Shown here one piece after another: positions 8,284-16,824 of a DNA stretch of 64,000 bases. A program made the translations under genes and the position numbers. This DNA comes from UBA8522 sp035528895 (lineage in GTDB: Bacteria; Acidobacteriota; Aminicenantia; Aminicenantales; UBA8522): NCBI GenBank assembly GCA_035528895.1, contig DATKXS010000038.1, positions 1 through 64,000 of the forward strand, written 5' to 3'. The notes below the pieces were generated by a model. It saw only the letters and a program-made list of their open reading frames with translations. It was not told the DNA's origin and ran no database searches. The number at the start of each line of letters is the position of its first letter. Position 1 is the stretch's first letter.

Positions 8284-9348
8284 ATGGGATTGTATGTCAA
8301 AAACGCCTGGTATCATTATCGTAAGCAGATCGCAGGCAAGGTTTATTATCGAGCTTTAAAAATCAAAAAAGGCCAGGAAAGGCTTCTCTCTGGCCGACTG
8401 GAGCAAGTAGAGAACGAGATCACGGCCCGACACTTTGGCCTTGACTACAGGCCATCAGAAAGCCCTACCTTATCTAACTATATCGAGACTTATCTCAAGG
8501 CCAAGGCGCACAAAAAGTCATTAGACCGGGATGAGCAACGCCTTATCCGTATAGCGGAAATTCTTGGAGACCTTCCTCTTTTAGTCATAGATAAAAAGCA
8601 TATTGAGAAACTGGAACAATCGCTCTTGGCATCGAAGATCAGTACGACTACGGCAAACCGCTACATGGAGATCCTGAGGCATCTGTTTAACCTGGCGATC
8701 GAAGACCGGATAGTTAAGGAGAATCCCATCCGGTATTATAAGCCCTATATTGAGGGGAAGCATGACCGAGCCCTTTCACGCGATGAGATAGCCAAGGTTC
8801 TCAAGGTAGCAAGGCAGATCCAAGGGAGAGCTCGGGGACCTGTCCAGAAGATCATCTATGACTTGATTCTTTTCGGCCTTAATACCGCAATGAGGCTGGG
8901 CGAAATAATAAACCTCAAAAAATCTTATGTCTCACAAGACCAGGTTATTTACCCCATCACCGAAACAAAGTCCCCAAGGAGAATGAACAGCACTCATAAG
9001 CTGGGGGCAAATGTAATTGTCTTAAACGAAACGGCGCAAGAGGTTATCAATCGGCAAAAGTCTAAGGATGATTTTGTCTTTCCGATTCGCCGTCGAAATG
9101 TCCATACGATCTCGAGGGTCATAAGGCTCATAAGAAAGAAAACCGAGATAGGCGACTTCCATTTCCACCAGCTGCGGCATACCGCCTCAACAATCATTGC
9201 AAGCCAGGCTTCCCTCGCCGCGGCCAAGCTTCAGTTAGGGCATCGGTCGATCAGCACGACACTAAAATATACTCATCCGGAACTAGACGAGCAGAGGAAA
9301 ACCGTGGCGAATTTGGAGAACTGGATTAAGCCTATCCTTCCTAAGTGA
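8284..9348 (+). CDS. Tyrosine-type site-specific recombinase/integrase
   Basis: 354 residues from ATG 8284; the longer upstream frame looks non-coding. The N-terminal about 60 residues (WYHYRKQIAGKVYYRALK) resemble an arm-binding domain, followed by a SAM-like core-binding domain and the catalytic domain. Visible catalytic residues are R in AMRLGEI, K in ETKSPRR, H-x-x-R in HQLRHT, H in LGHRS and the nucleophile Y in LKYTH. It would catalyse integration or excision of a mobile element. GC content is lower than in the flanking chromosome. No excisionase or cargo genes are seen, so the element looks like a remnant with an intact integrase. Confidence 0.92.
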   Translation: MGLYVKNAWYHYRKQIAGKVYYRALKIKKGQERLLSGRLEQVENEITARHFGLDYRPSESPTLSNYIETYLKAKAHKKSLDRDEQRLIRIAEILGDLPLLVIDKKHIEKLEQSLLASKISTTTANRYMEILRHLFNLAIEDRIVKENPIRYYKPYIEGKHDRALSRDEIAKVLKVARQIQGRARGPVQKIIYDLILFGLNTAMRLGEIINLKKSYVSQDQVIYPITETKSPRRMNSTHKLGANVIVLNETAQEVINRQKSKDDFVFPIRRRNVHTISRVIRLIRKKTEIGDFHFHQLRHTASTIIASQASLAAAKLQLGHRSISTTLKYTHPELDEQRKTVANLENWIKPILPK

Positions 9349-9385
9349 TTGATATCCTGCTAGTTATAGATTTTGTTTCCAAGGT

Positions 9386-9406
9386 TCGAATCCCCCCTCC
9401 CCGATC
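9386..9406 (+). other. tRNA 3'-end-like fragment, possible attachment-site remnant
   Basis: Just after the integrase the sequence GGTTCGAATCC followed by CCCCTCCCCGA looks like a T-loop and the 3' acceptor strand of a tRNA. The upstream T-stem bases do not pair well and no anticodon arm precedes it. Such fragments are left at one border when an element integrates into a tRNA gene. Its orientation (3' end to the right) is opposite to that of the tRNA-like segment at 7.8 kb, so the two are not an obvious attL/attR pair. Confidence 0.3.
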
Positions 9407-9408
9407 TC

Positions 9409-10494
9409 TTATTGAATCTCGATCAGGTCATATTCCAGCGAACCCAACCCGATTTCGGCTCCGTGCTTGAGCTGGAGCGACCAGTCAACGTCATACCCTT
9501 TCCGAAAGACGTCCTTCCGGCCGTGCTTCAGCACCAGATCGGCCGACGCTTTGTCTATGGCCACAGGATCGAGAGACGCCAGAATTCCTATGTCCTCGAC
9601 GATAGCCGGCTGGTCGCCGGCCATGCAGTCGCAATCCTTGGTGACCTGGAAAAGGATATTCAAGAATCCGATGTGGCCGCGGAAATGGCTCCAGACGGCG
9701 AAAGCGTATTCAGCCATTTTCTCCTGGAGTCGGCCCGAATCCCCTCCCCAGCGCATTTTCACGGCCCCGACCTTGCAGACGACCAGGCACTCCCCGCAGC
9801 CGATGCACTTGTCGTCCAAGATGACGGCGCTGCCATCCTTCTGGATAATCGCCTCGGCCGGGCAATATTCCAGGCAGATCCCGCAGTTCTTGCAGTATTT
9901 CGCGCTGATGCGGGGGTTGACCTCGGCGTGTTGCTCGAGTTTCCCGGCCCGCGAGGCACAGCCCATACCCAAATTCTTGATGGCCGCACCCACACCGGTC
10001 TGGACATGGCCGGTGAGATGGCTTAGACAGACCAGCCAGTCGGCGTGGAGGATGCCGGCCGCGATCTTGGCGGTCTGAGTCCGTTTGAGGCCGACCTTGA
10101 CCTCTTCGTCATCTTCCCCGATCAGGCCATCGGCGATATGAACTGGAAGGCCGCTCTTCTCCAGGCTGAACCCGTGCTGCGCCGCCAGCTGCACATGATC
10201 GACGGCGTTGGAACGCTGCCCGACGTACAATGTGTTCGTATCCGTGAAATAGGCGCGGCGGGTCCTCTGCCGAAGCCGGTGGACCATGCTCTCCAGCCAA
10301 GCGGGCTTAATAAACCCGGTGTTTCCCTTCTCACCGAAATGGATCTTCAAAGCGACGAAGGCGTCTTTCTCGATATTTTCGTCAAGCCCGAGGGCAAGGT
10401 AGAGTCTCTCGATCTTCTTGGACAGCGTCCGGGTCTCTTCTTTGCGGCTCCCGGGAATGAAATAAACCTGGCTCGTCATCTTTTTTTTCGCCAC
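9409..10494 (-). CDS. DUF362 protein with 2[4Fe-4S] ferredoxin domain
   Basis: 361 residues. The N-terminal DUF362 part (FVALKIHFGEKGNTGFIKP) precedes two cysteine clusters near residues 205-245, CKNCGICLEYCP and CIGCGECLVVCK, each of the CxxCxxCxxxC type for a [4Fe-4S] centre. A DUF362 tail follows. Such proteins are cytoplasmic iron-sulfur proteins of unknown biochemistry. The start is GTG 10494, placed four bases after the end of the upstream aminotransferase gene, which supplies the ribosome-binding site; ATG 10479 is an alternative. The two genes form an operon. Confidence 0.88.
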   Translation of the reverse strand: MAKKKMTSQVYFIPGSRKEETRTLSKKIERLYLALGLDENIEKDAFVALKIHFGEKGNTGFIKPAWLESMVHRLRQRTRRAYFTDTNTLYVGQRSNAVDHVQLAAQHGFSLEKSGLPVHIADGLIGEDDEEVKVGLKRTQTAKIAAGILHADWLVCLSHLTGHVQTGVGAAIKNLGMGCASRAGKLEQHAEVNPRISAKYCKNCGICLEYCPAEAIIQKDGSAVILDDKCIGCGECLVVCKVGAVKMRWGGDSGRLQEKMAEYAFAVWSHFRGHIGFLNILFQVTKDCDCMAGDQPAIVEDIGILASLDPVAIDKASADLVLKHGRKDVFRKGYDVDWSLQLKHGAEIGLGSLEYDLIEIQ

Positions 10495-10497
10495 GGC

Positions 10498-11640
10498 TCA
10501 GCTCCCCAGGATCGCTTTGGCCGCTCCATGGCCGGCGCCGGGCTCGAAAGCGCAGCCGATCGTCTTCAGCGTCTGCTCCAGAGCATCCAGGGCGAAGAGG
10601 ATCTGGGACGAAGAGAGGTTGCCCATGTGCCCCATCCGGAAGACCCGGCCGGCCGTATTCGCCAGTCCACCCGCCACGACGACGCCGTTCTCGTAATAGA
10701 GGTCGCGGAAGCGCTTGTCCTCGACGCCCTCGGGGTAGCTGATGACGGAAAGAGTATCCGCCAGGAAAGGCTTTTCGGTAAAAAGGCTGAACCCCAGAGC
10801 TTCGATGGCCGACCGGATGGCCCGCGCCGAGCGCTCATGACGCAGGAAGCGCTGCTCCAGTCCTTCCTCGAGGATGATGAGCGTGCTTTCATAAAAGGCC
10901 CTGATTTCGTTGACGCAGGGTGTCGAAAAATATCGGACCGGCTCTCTCATGACCGGAAGCCAGCGCAGAAGGTCGGAGTAGTAAGCGGGAATTTGCTTCA
11001 TCCCCTTCCGCTTTTCCATGGCCCGCTCGGAGAGGACGAGGAGGGCCAGCCCCGGCGGCGCGCCGAAACATTTTTGGGCAGCCGTGAGGATAACGTCGAT
11101 GCCCCAGTCGTCCATCCTTTCCTCGATCCCTCCGGTGGCACAGACGCCGTCGAGGATGAAAAGGACGTCTTTTTCTTTGAGGACAGCGGCGTAATCGCGG
11201 ACGGGGGCGCAGGCGCCGGTCGCTGTGTCCACATGGGTCGAGACGACGGCGCGAAAATCTCCAGCGGCCAGTCCCTTTTTCAGCTCTTCCGGAGTCACGG
11301 CTCTCCCCCATGGGCTCTCCAGAAGCTCATGGTCGAGCCCGAAGCTCCGGCAGATCTCGGCCATCCGGCTGCCGAAATACCCCTGCGAGAGAATGAGAAC
11401 CTTTTCGCCCGGCGCCACCGTATTCAGGAGTGCCATCTCCATAGCCAGGGTCCCGGCGCCGGCGATGATAAAAGCCTCGCCGCGCCGGCAGAAGACGATC
11501 TTCTTGAAGTTGGCCAGAGCCTTCGGCAGTTCCTCGACCATCTCCGGCCCGACATGGGAGACGGTCGGCTGAGCCAGACCATGGATGATGCGGGGGTGGA
11601 CCGGACTCGGCCCAGGAATGAGCAGAAGTTTTTCTCTCAA
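10498..11640 (-). CDS. Class V aminotransferase (alanine/serine-glyoxylate aminotransferase-like)
   Basis: A 380-residue PLP enzyme of fold type I. It starts with LLIPGPSPVHPRI, typical of the alanine-glyoxylate/serine-pyruvate subgroup. PLP contacts include SAGT-like GAGTLAMEMA (60-70), the aspartate in LDGVCATGG (about 164), and the Schiff-base lysine K190 in LTAAQKCFGAPPG. It would transfer an amino group between alanine or serine and glyoxylate or pyruvate; phosphonate-linked or phosphoserine substrates are possible alternatives. It is the first gene of a two-gene operon with the DUF362 ferredoxin. Length is normal for the family. Confidence 0.88.
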   Translation of the reverse strand: MREKLLLIPGPSPVHPRIIHGLAQPTVSHVGPEMVEELPKALANFKKIVFCRRGEAFIIAGAGTLAMEMALLNTVAPGEKVLILSQGYFGSRMAEICRSFGLDHELLESPWGRAVTPEELKKGLAAGDFRAVVSTHVDTATGACAPVRDYAAVLKEKDVLFILDGVCATGGIEERMDDWGIDVILTAAQKCFGAPPGLALLVLSERAMEKRKGMKQIPAYYSDLLRWLPVMREPVRYFSTPCVNEIRAFYESTLIILEEGLEQRFLRHERSARAIRSAIEALGFSLFTEKPFLADTLSVISYPEGVEDKRFRDLYYENGVVVAGGLANTAGRVFRMGHMGNLSSSQILFALDALEQTLKTIGCAFEPGAGHGAAKAILGS

Positions 11641-11798
11641 GCGTTTCTCTCCTCTCCGTTTACCCTATCATTTTTCACGAATGCCGGCGACAAATCAAGT
11701 GGCTCGCGGTTGGATTCGTCAGCCCGCTCGCTTCCCCAGCGAGGAAGCTCGCTCCGAACTCCTCCTTCGCTCTTCTCTCCTCTGGAGAGAAACCTTGC

Positions 11799-12205
11799 CC
11801 GCTCAGTCGTCGACGGACTTCCTCATCCAACCTCTCACCTGGGCTAAAGAACATTTGGTTTTATTGTCTTTTCTTCCCCGAGACTCGGGATGTATGCTGA
11901 GAAGTCCGTATGAGCGACGAGCGGGCAGGGATCCGCGAAGCGGAGAGCGAGAAGCGAATCGAGCAAGATTGGCTGGTTTGCGAAGCAAAGCAGCGGGGGT
12001 TCCAAGGGGGATGGCCCCCTTGGTCGGAGGACGCAGTCCGAGAAGGGGGGCAGTGAGCGAAGCGAACGTTGGTGGGGAGAAAGCGAAGCTTTTTCCCTCC
12101 AAAGAGCCGATGTGGGAAATCGCAGCGTGACTTCGAGGCATATATCCCGAGCCTTCCGCTCAGTCGTCGATGGACTTCCTCACCCAAGCCCTCGCCTAGT
12201 TAAAA
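11799..12205. repeat. MITE-like non-coding repeat: 14-bp terminal inverted repeats flanked by about 48-bp direct repeats
   Basis: Between 11641 and 12364 no gene is credible. CTCGGGATGTATGC (11884-11897) and GCATATATCCCGAG (12138-12151) are inverted repeats with one mismatch, enclosing about 240 bases. Outside them, about 48 bases starting GCTCAGTCGTCGA at 11801 recur at 12158 with few differences. The interior holds a hairpin with 9-bp arms, CCAAGGGGG/CCCCCTTGG (12002-12023), and several GAAGCG/GCGAAG words. Short frames through it are low-complexity and lack start signals. It looks like a dispersed, non-autonomous repeat. More copies would be needed to define its ends. Confidence 0.55.
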
Positions 12206-12276
12206 AAACGGACGAGCAAGCATCTCCTTTATATTCATCATTTGCAATGGTAAGCCTCCTGTCTTACGGGCGAACG

Positions 12277-12307
12277 TTGACAAAGGCCGTCCGACCTGAC
12301 ATATAAA
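12277..12307 (+). promoter_or_regulatory. Probable sigma-70 promoter of the hexosaminidase gene
   Basis: TTGACA at 12277-12282 is a consensus -35. TATAAA at 12302-12307 is a plausible -10 at a long spacing of 19 bases (a CATATA at 17 bases is the alternative). It lies 60 bases upstream of the ATG, which has AAAGGAGG in front of it. Nothing in the sequence indicates an operator. Confidence 0.4.
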
Positions 12308-12364
12308 ATACTCCGCCGCTCGACGCGGCTGCTGAGTCCGGACCGCCGAAAAAAGGAGGCCTCC

Positions 12365-14674
12365 ATGGAAGTCCAGACAGGGAAAACAACGGAAACACCG
12401 AGAAGACGCCTGACCTCAGCGCTTCTCGCGACGCTTATCTTGCTCATTCCCGGATGGGGAGTGACCGCAAAACGCGCTCCAGCTGGGCCCTCCATCATCC
12501 CGAAGCCGCTCCGGATGGAAGTCGGGTCCGGCGTTTTCCGTCTCGGCCGAGAGACCAAGATCATCATCGATTCGAAATCCTTGGAAGCCCGGGAGGTCGG
12601 TGAATACCTGGCCGCAAAGCTGCGCCGTTCGACGGGCCATCCTCTCGACACCGGCACAACGACCGGCAAGATCCCGGCGGGCTCGATTCTCCTGCGGACG
12701 GCCGATGCTCTGGCCAAGATGGGGAACGAAGGCTACCGGCTCACCTCGTCCAAGGGCGGCGTGAAGCTCGAGGCGTTCGCGCCCGCCGGGCTTTTCTATG
12801 GCGTTCAAACGCTTCTTCAACTGCTCCCGGCGGAGGTGGAAGGCGGGACCCAGCCGGCCGACTCGGATTGGTCGATTCCCTTTGTCCGGATTGAGGACGA
12901 ACCCCGGTTCGTCTGGCGGGGAGCCCATCTTGACGTCGGCCGCCATTTCTTCCCCAAGGAATTCATAAAAAAGTACATTGACCTCCTGGCCATGTACAAG
13001 CTGAACACGTTCCACTGGCATCTGACCGAAGACCAAGGCTGGCGCATCGAGATCAAGAAGTATCCCCGGCTGACCGAGATCGGCGCCTGGCGCCGGGAGA
13101 CAATGGACGATGCCACCCCGCACGGCGGCTTTTACACCCAGGAGGATATTCGGGAGGTCGTCGCCTATGCCAAAAAGCGGTTCATCTCCGTCATCCCGGA
13201 GATTGAATTGCCGGGGCACTGCCAGGCGGCCCTCGCCGCTTACCCGGAGCTCTCTTGTTCGGGCGGCCCGTTCAAGGTGGCTACCGAGTGGGGTATCATC
13301 TACGATGTCTACTGCGCCGGCAACGACCGGACATTCGAGTTCCTCCAGGATGTCCTGGCCGAGGTCATCGACCTCTTCCCCGCGGAGTACGTCCACATCG
13401 GCGGCGATGAGGTCCCCAAGCTCCGCTGGCAGAACTGCCTGAAATGCCAGGAGCGGATCAGGACAGAGGGACTGAAGGACGAGGATGAGCTGCAGAGTGA
13501 CTTCATCAAGCGGATCGAAAGGTTCCTGAGTAGCCAGGGAAAAAGGCTGGTCGGGTGGGATGAGATCCTGGAAGGCGGACTGGCGCCCAACGCGACGGTC
13601 ATGTCCTGGCGGGGTGTTGTCGGTGGGATCGAGGCGGCCAAGTCCGGCCACGACGTGGTCATGACGCCGACCTCCTATTGCTATTTCGATTATTATCAGG
13701 GCCTCTTTGACGAGCCCCGGGCGATCGGTGGATTCCTGCCCCTCGATAAAGTGTATTCTTTCGAGCCCGTGCCGACGGAACTCTCCGAGGCGGAAGCACG
13801 GCACGTTCTCGGCGCCCAGGCCAACGTCTGGACGGAGTATATAGAGGATTCCCAGCAGGCCGAGTACATGCTCCTGCCCCGGATCCTGGCACTGAGCGAG
13901 GTCGTCTGGTCGAAAAAGGACCTCCGCAGCTTCCCGGATTTCTCACGCCGCATCGTTTCGCACTATGACAGGCTTGCGGCGAAAGGGGTGAATTTTCGTC
14001 TTCCGCCGCCCGACGGCCTGGGGGGGAAGAAGCTGATCTCCGGTCCCACCCAGGTCCAGATCTTCCCGCCTTTCCCCGGAGCCGAGGTCCGCTACACGAC
14101 GGACGGGACGGACCCGACCCGGGAATCGCCGCTCCTCCCGACCGGGCCGATCGAACTCGCGGACAGCGCGGTCGTCAAGGCCCGGACGGTTCTTCGCAGC
14201 GGCCGGATGAGCCGAGTGATCAGCGCCTCGTTCAGCCGGATCGATTCCGACAGGAACGGGTTGGATTATTTCTACTACGAAGGCGATTGGCTTAGGCTAC
14301 CCAGCCTGGACAGCCTGAAGCCCCTGCGGACAGGAGTTGTCTATGACATTTCCCTCGAGCCTGCCGGCCAGAGGGGGGAGAACTTCGCTTTGCTTTTCAA
14401 TGGATATCTGAATATCCAGAAACCCGGGGAATACACGTTCACGCTCATGGTTGATGACGGAGCCCTCCTGGTTATCGACGGACGGGAAGTCGTCCGTCAC
14501 GACGGGCTCTTCTGGATCCTCGAACTCAGCGGCCGGGTCCGGCTCGAAGCGGGGATCCACCCTCTCCGGATCGTCTATTTCCAAAAAACGGGGGACCGAC
14601 GCCTGGACATCCTTTGTGAAGGCCCGGGGTTGGAAAAACGGGCCCTTTTCCCGCACTGGCTGTTCAGGAAGTAG
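12365..14674 (+). CDS. Exported beta-N-acetylhexosaminidase (GH20) with C-terminal accessory domains
   Basis: A 769-residue glycosidase that removes terminal GlcNAc or GalNAc. After a signal peptide (ALLATLILLIPGWGV) come the GH20b domain (about 40-160) and the TIM-barrel catalytic domain (about 160-540). The catalytic pair D348-E349 lies in HIGGDEVPK, and substrate-contact motifs such as FHWHLTEDQGWR are present. A chitobiase-type C-terminal domain (YTTDGTDPT) follows near 580, then a PA14-like region (about 640-765, FTLMVDDGALLVIDG) likely to bind carbohydrate. It faces the NahK-like kinase gene tail to tail with a 10-base gap. Together they suggest release and then salvage of N-acetylhexosamines. 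Confidence 0.93.
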   Translation: MEVQTGKTTETPRRRLTSALLATLILLIPGWGVTAKRAPAGPSIIPKPLRMEVGSGVFRLGRETKIIIDSKSLEAREVGEYLAAKLRRSTGHPLDTGTTTGKIPAGSILLRTADALAKMGNEGYRLTSSKGGVKLEAFAPAGLFYGVQTLLQLLPAEVEGGTQPADSDWSIPFVRIEDEPRFVWRGAHLDVGRHFFPKEFIKKYIDLLAMYKLNTFHWHLTEDQGWRIEIKKYPRLTEIGAWRRETMDDATPHGGFYTQEDIREVVAYAKKRFISVIPEIELPGHCQAALAAYPELSCSGGPFKVATEWGIIYDVYCAGNDRTFEFLQDVLAEVIDLFPAEYVHIGGDEVPKLRWQNCLKCQERIRTEGLKDEDELQSDFIKRIERFLSSQGKRLVGWDEILEGGLAPNATVMSWRGVVGGIEAAKSGHDVVMTPTSYCYFDYYQGLFDEPRAIGGFLPLDKVYSFEPVPTELSEAEARHVLGAQANVWTEYIEDSQQAEYMLLPRILALSEVVWSKKDLRSFPDFSRRIVSHYDRLAAKGVNFRLPPPDGLGGKKLISGPTQVQIFPPFPGAEVRYTTDGTDPTRESPLLPTGPIELADSAVVKARTVLRSGRMSRVISASFSRIDSDRNGLDYFYYEGDWLRLPSLDSLKPLRTGVVYDISLEPAGQRGENFALLFNGYLNIQKPGEYTFTLMVDDGALLVIDGREVVRHDGLFWILELSGRVRLEAGIHPLRIVYFQKTGDRRLDILCEGPGLEKRALFPHWLFRK

Positions 14675-14684
14675 ACATTCCGCC

Positions 14685-15824
14685 TCAGCGACGGCAACGG
14701 GAGGAAGGGCGTCCGGTCTTACCCTGGAGATCGCGAACGCACTGCTCCATGGCCTGCTCTTGTGCCTCCATCGACCGGACAAGGCTGAACTGGGCCCGAG
14801 CGCGGTCGAGGTTCTGTCCCGGCCGGTGGACCCGGAAATAGACATCGCCCTCCAGGAAGTCGGTGAGGAAGCGCAGCCCGATGGTGTAGGTGATGAGACG
14901 CCCGGAAAAGACAAGGAGGCCTATTTCCTCTGGAGTGAGGAAATCACCGGCTTCCGCGAGGTAACCGTCGGCCAGCGCCCGAAACATCTCCATGTCCAGT
15001 CGGACCTTGGCTAGGTCTCTTTCGTCCTCGGACGCAAAACTCGTCGTCGTCCGGGCCATATCGCCGAAGTCATAGAGGGACGAGCCCGGCATGGTCGTGT
15101 CGAGGTCGATGACGCAGACGGCTTTGGCCGTGCCGTCGTCAAATAGGACGTTGTTGATCTTGGTATCATTGTGGGTGATCCGGAGAGGGAGGCGGTCGTC
15201 GGCCAGGGCGTCGGTTATGACCGCTGTCATCGGCTCGCGCTCGAGGGCGAAGGCGATGGCCTCCCGGGCCTCTGACGCCCGGCCGCAGACATCCTTGGCC
15301 AAAACCTCCTTGAACCTGGCAAAGCGGCGGGGGGTATGATGGAAGAACGGGATGGTCTCATGGAGGGAAGAAGCCTCCAGGTCGGAAAGAAGCTTCTGGA
15401 AACAGCCGAAGGCCCGCCCCGCTTCGAACGCTTCCTCGGGACGCGTGGCGACATTGATAATATAAACATTGCCGACGAACCGATAGGCCCGCCAATAGTC
15501 GCCTTCCGGTGAAACATAAAAGCACCTGCCCGAACGGGAATAGAGCAGGTTGAGTGTCTCGCGGTCGGGGTTACGTCCGCGGATATTCTCGAGCTTGGCC
15601 CGGATGTGACGGGTGATCTTTTCGAAATTGGCCATCAGCCGTTCCGGGTCGCGGAAGACAAAGTGGTTGATGCGCTGGAAGATGAACTGTTCCCGGGTGG
15701 TTCCATTCAGGGCGTCCACACGGTAGGTATCATTGATGTGTCCGACCTTGAGGAACTGGGCGCGGACAAAATCGCCGGGGATAGCGAACTGGGAAAAGAC
15801 CTGCTTCAGGGCATGCTCTGTCAA
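14685..15824 (-). CDS. nahK: N-acetylhexosamine 1-kinase-like phosphotransferase
   Basis: A 379-residue APH-fold kinase strongly resembling bifidobacterial NahK, which phosphorylates GlcNAc/GalNAc at C1. Shared segments recalled from that family include GHINDTY near the N-terminus, the catalytic loop LRITHNDTKINN (D220), the metal-binding VIDLDTTMPGS, and LYDFGDMARTTTSFASEDE. Its start overlaps the end of a nucleotidyltransferase gene by four bases, so they are translationally coupled. This pair would convert N-acetylhexosamine to its 1-phosphate and then to a nucleotide sugar. No lacto-N-biose phosphorylase gene is present, unlike in the bifidobacterial pathway. Confidence 0.85.
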   Translation of the reverse strand: MTEHALKQVFSQFAIPGDFVRAQFLKVGHINDTYRVDALNGTTREQFIFQRINHFVFRDPERLMANFEKITRHIRAKLENIRGRNPDRETLNLLYSRSGRCFYVSPEGDYWRAYRFVGNVYIINVATRPEEAFEAGRAFGCFQKLLSDLEASSLHETIPFFHHTPRRFARFKEVLAKDVCGRASEAREAIAFALEREPMTAVITDALADDRLPLRITHNDTKINNVLFDDGTAKAVCVIDLDTTMPGSSLYDFGDMARTTTSFASEDERDLAKVRLDMEMFRALADGYLAEAGDFLTPEEIGLLVFSGRLITYTIGLRFLTDFLEGDVYFRVHRPGQNLDRARAQFSLVRSMEAQEQAMEQCVRDLQGKTGRPSSRCRR

Positions 15825-16756
15825 GACCTGTGTCCTTCCCTTCGGATTGTCGGCGGAAAAATCCCCTCCCGGATGAGCTCTTGGATTTGCCTGCGGACGC
15901 GGGGCAGGTCCTCAGGATAAGTGATGCCGAACCATCGTTCTTCTGTTGGGATATACTTCACCCGTATCTTCTCTGCCCGCAGCAATTCGTTCACTGCGGA
16001 GGGGATGAAATATTCGGCCTGGGAATTGTTACCGGAGCGCTCCAGGAACTGGGCGAACCCTTTTTCCAGGTGCGAAAATATCGTCGGCCGGAATCCCCAG
16101 AAGTTCATCGAAACGACCTCATCGCCGGTCAGGGACATCCAGCCTCCGTTTTCGTCCAGGGTGCGCGCGCCCTCGCCTTCTTTCTCGATCCTGACCCTCT
16201 CAACGACCTCGGCCAGAAAACCGTCCGCATCGATCCGGCAGACTCCGCGGGAGACATAGCCATGATCGGAGAGGGTCTTCCGGAGGCGCTGGCCGACAAA
16301 GCAGTATTCATCCCGGGGATGGTTCGAGGGGGGGCTTTTTCTCAACCAGGCCGCCAGATCGCAGAAAGCGCTCGGCCCGTAAAAATCATCGGAGTTTATG
16401 CTGGCGAACGGCGAGGTGACGGCCCCCCGGCTGATCAAAACGGCATGACCCGTCCCCCAAGGCTTTTGCCGGCCCGCCGGGACCGGGAAGTCTCTGGGGA
16501 GTCCGGTTTCTATCTCCTGAAAAACGTAACCGACCGCGAAATGTCTCTTCCAGTAATCGCCGACGGATTGACGGAAGACGTCCTCGATCTCCCTGCGAAT
16601 GACGAATACGACCTGGTTTATCCCCGCCTGGAGCGCCCCGTAAAGGGAATAATCCAGCATGGTCTCACCCGAGGGCCCGATCGGGTCCACCTGCTTGAGA
16701 CCCCGGTAGCGTCTGCCGACGCCGGCGGCCAAGACAAGAAGGCTGATGTCGGACAT
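15821..16756 (-). CDS. Sugar-1-phosphate nucleotidyltransferase
   Basis: 311 residues of the NTP_transferase fold. The N-terminal signature LLVLAAGVGRRYRGLKQVDP is a G-x-G-x-R variant followed by the lysine that contacts the nucleotide. KPWGTGHAVL is the uridine-binding segment and NSDDFYG carries metal-binding aspartates. It would join a sugar 1-phosphate to UTP or a similar nucleotide. It is the first gene of an operon with the NahK-like kinase (ATGA overlap), which points to GlcNAc-1-P or GalNAc-1-P as substrate. Exact nucleotide and sugar specificity cannot be read from the sequence. Confidence 0.85.
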   Translation of the reverse strand: MSDISLLVLAAGVGRRYRGLKQVDPIGPSGETMLDYSLYGALQAGINQVVFVIRREIEDVFRQSVGDYWKRHFAVGYVFQEIETGLPRDFPVPAGRQKPWGTGHAVLISRGAVTSPFASINSDDFYGPSAFCDLAAWLRKSPPSNHPRDEYCFVGQRLRKTLSDHGYVSRGVCRIDADGFLAEVVERVRIEKEGEGARTLDENGGWMSLTGDEVVSMNFWGFRPTIFSHLEKGFAQFLERSGNNSQAEYFIPSAVNELLRAEKIRVKYIPTEERWFGITYPEDLPRVRRQIQELIREGIFPPTIRREGHRS

Positions 16757-16824
16757 TCCTTTTCCTCAGAAAAAGCAACCCCCTTTTATAGCACAGCACG
16801 GAAATTGATGTCAAAAAGACGGGC

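Noticed and set aside
10045..11847. 600-codon plus-strand frame over the DUF362 and aminotransferase genes
   Set aside because: High-GC antisense frame with no start signal or domain; both minus-strand genes have complete active sites.
12416..13804. Minus-strand frame inside the hexosaminidase
   Set aside because: Antisense to the GH20 catalytic domain; no RBS or homology seen.
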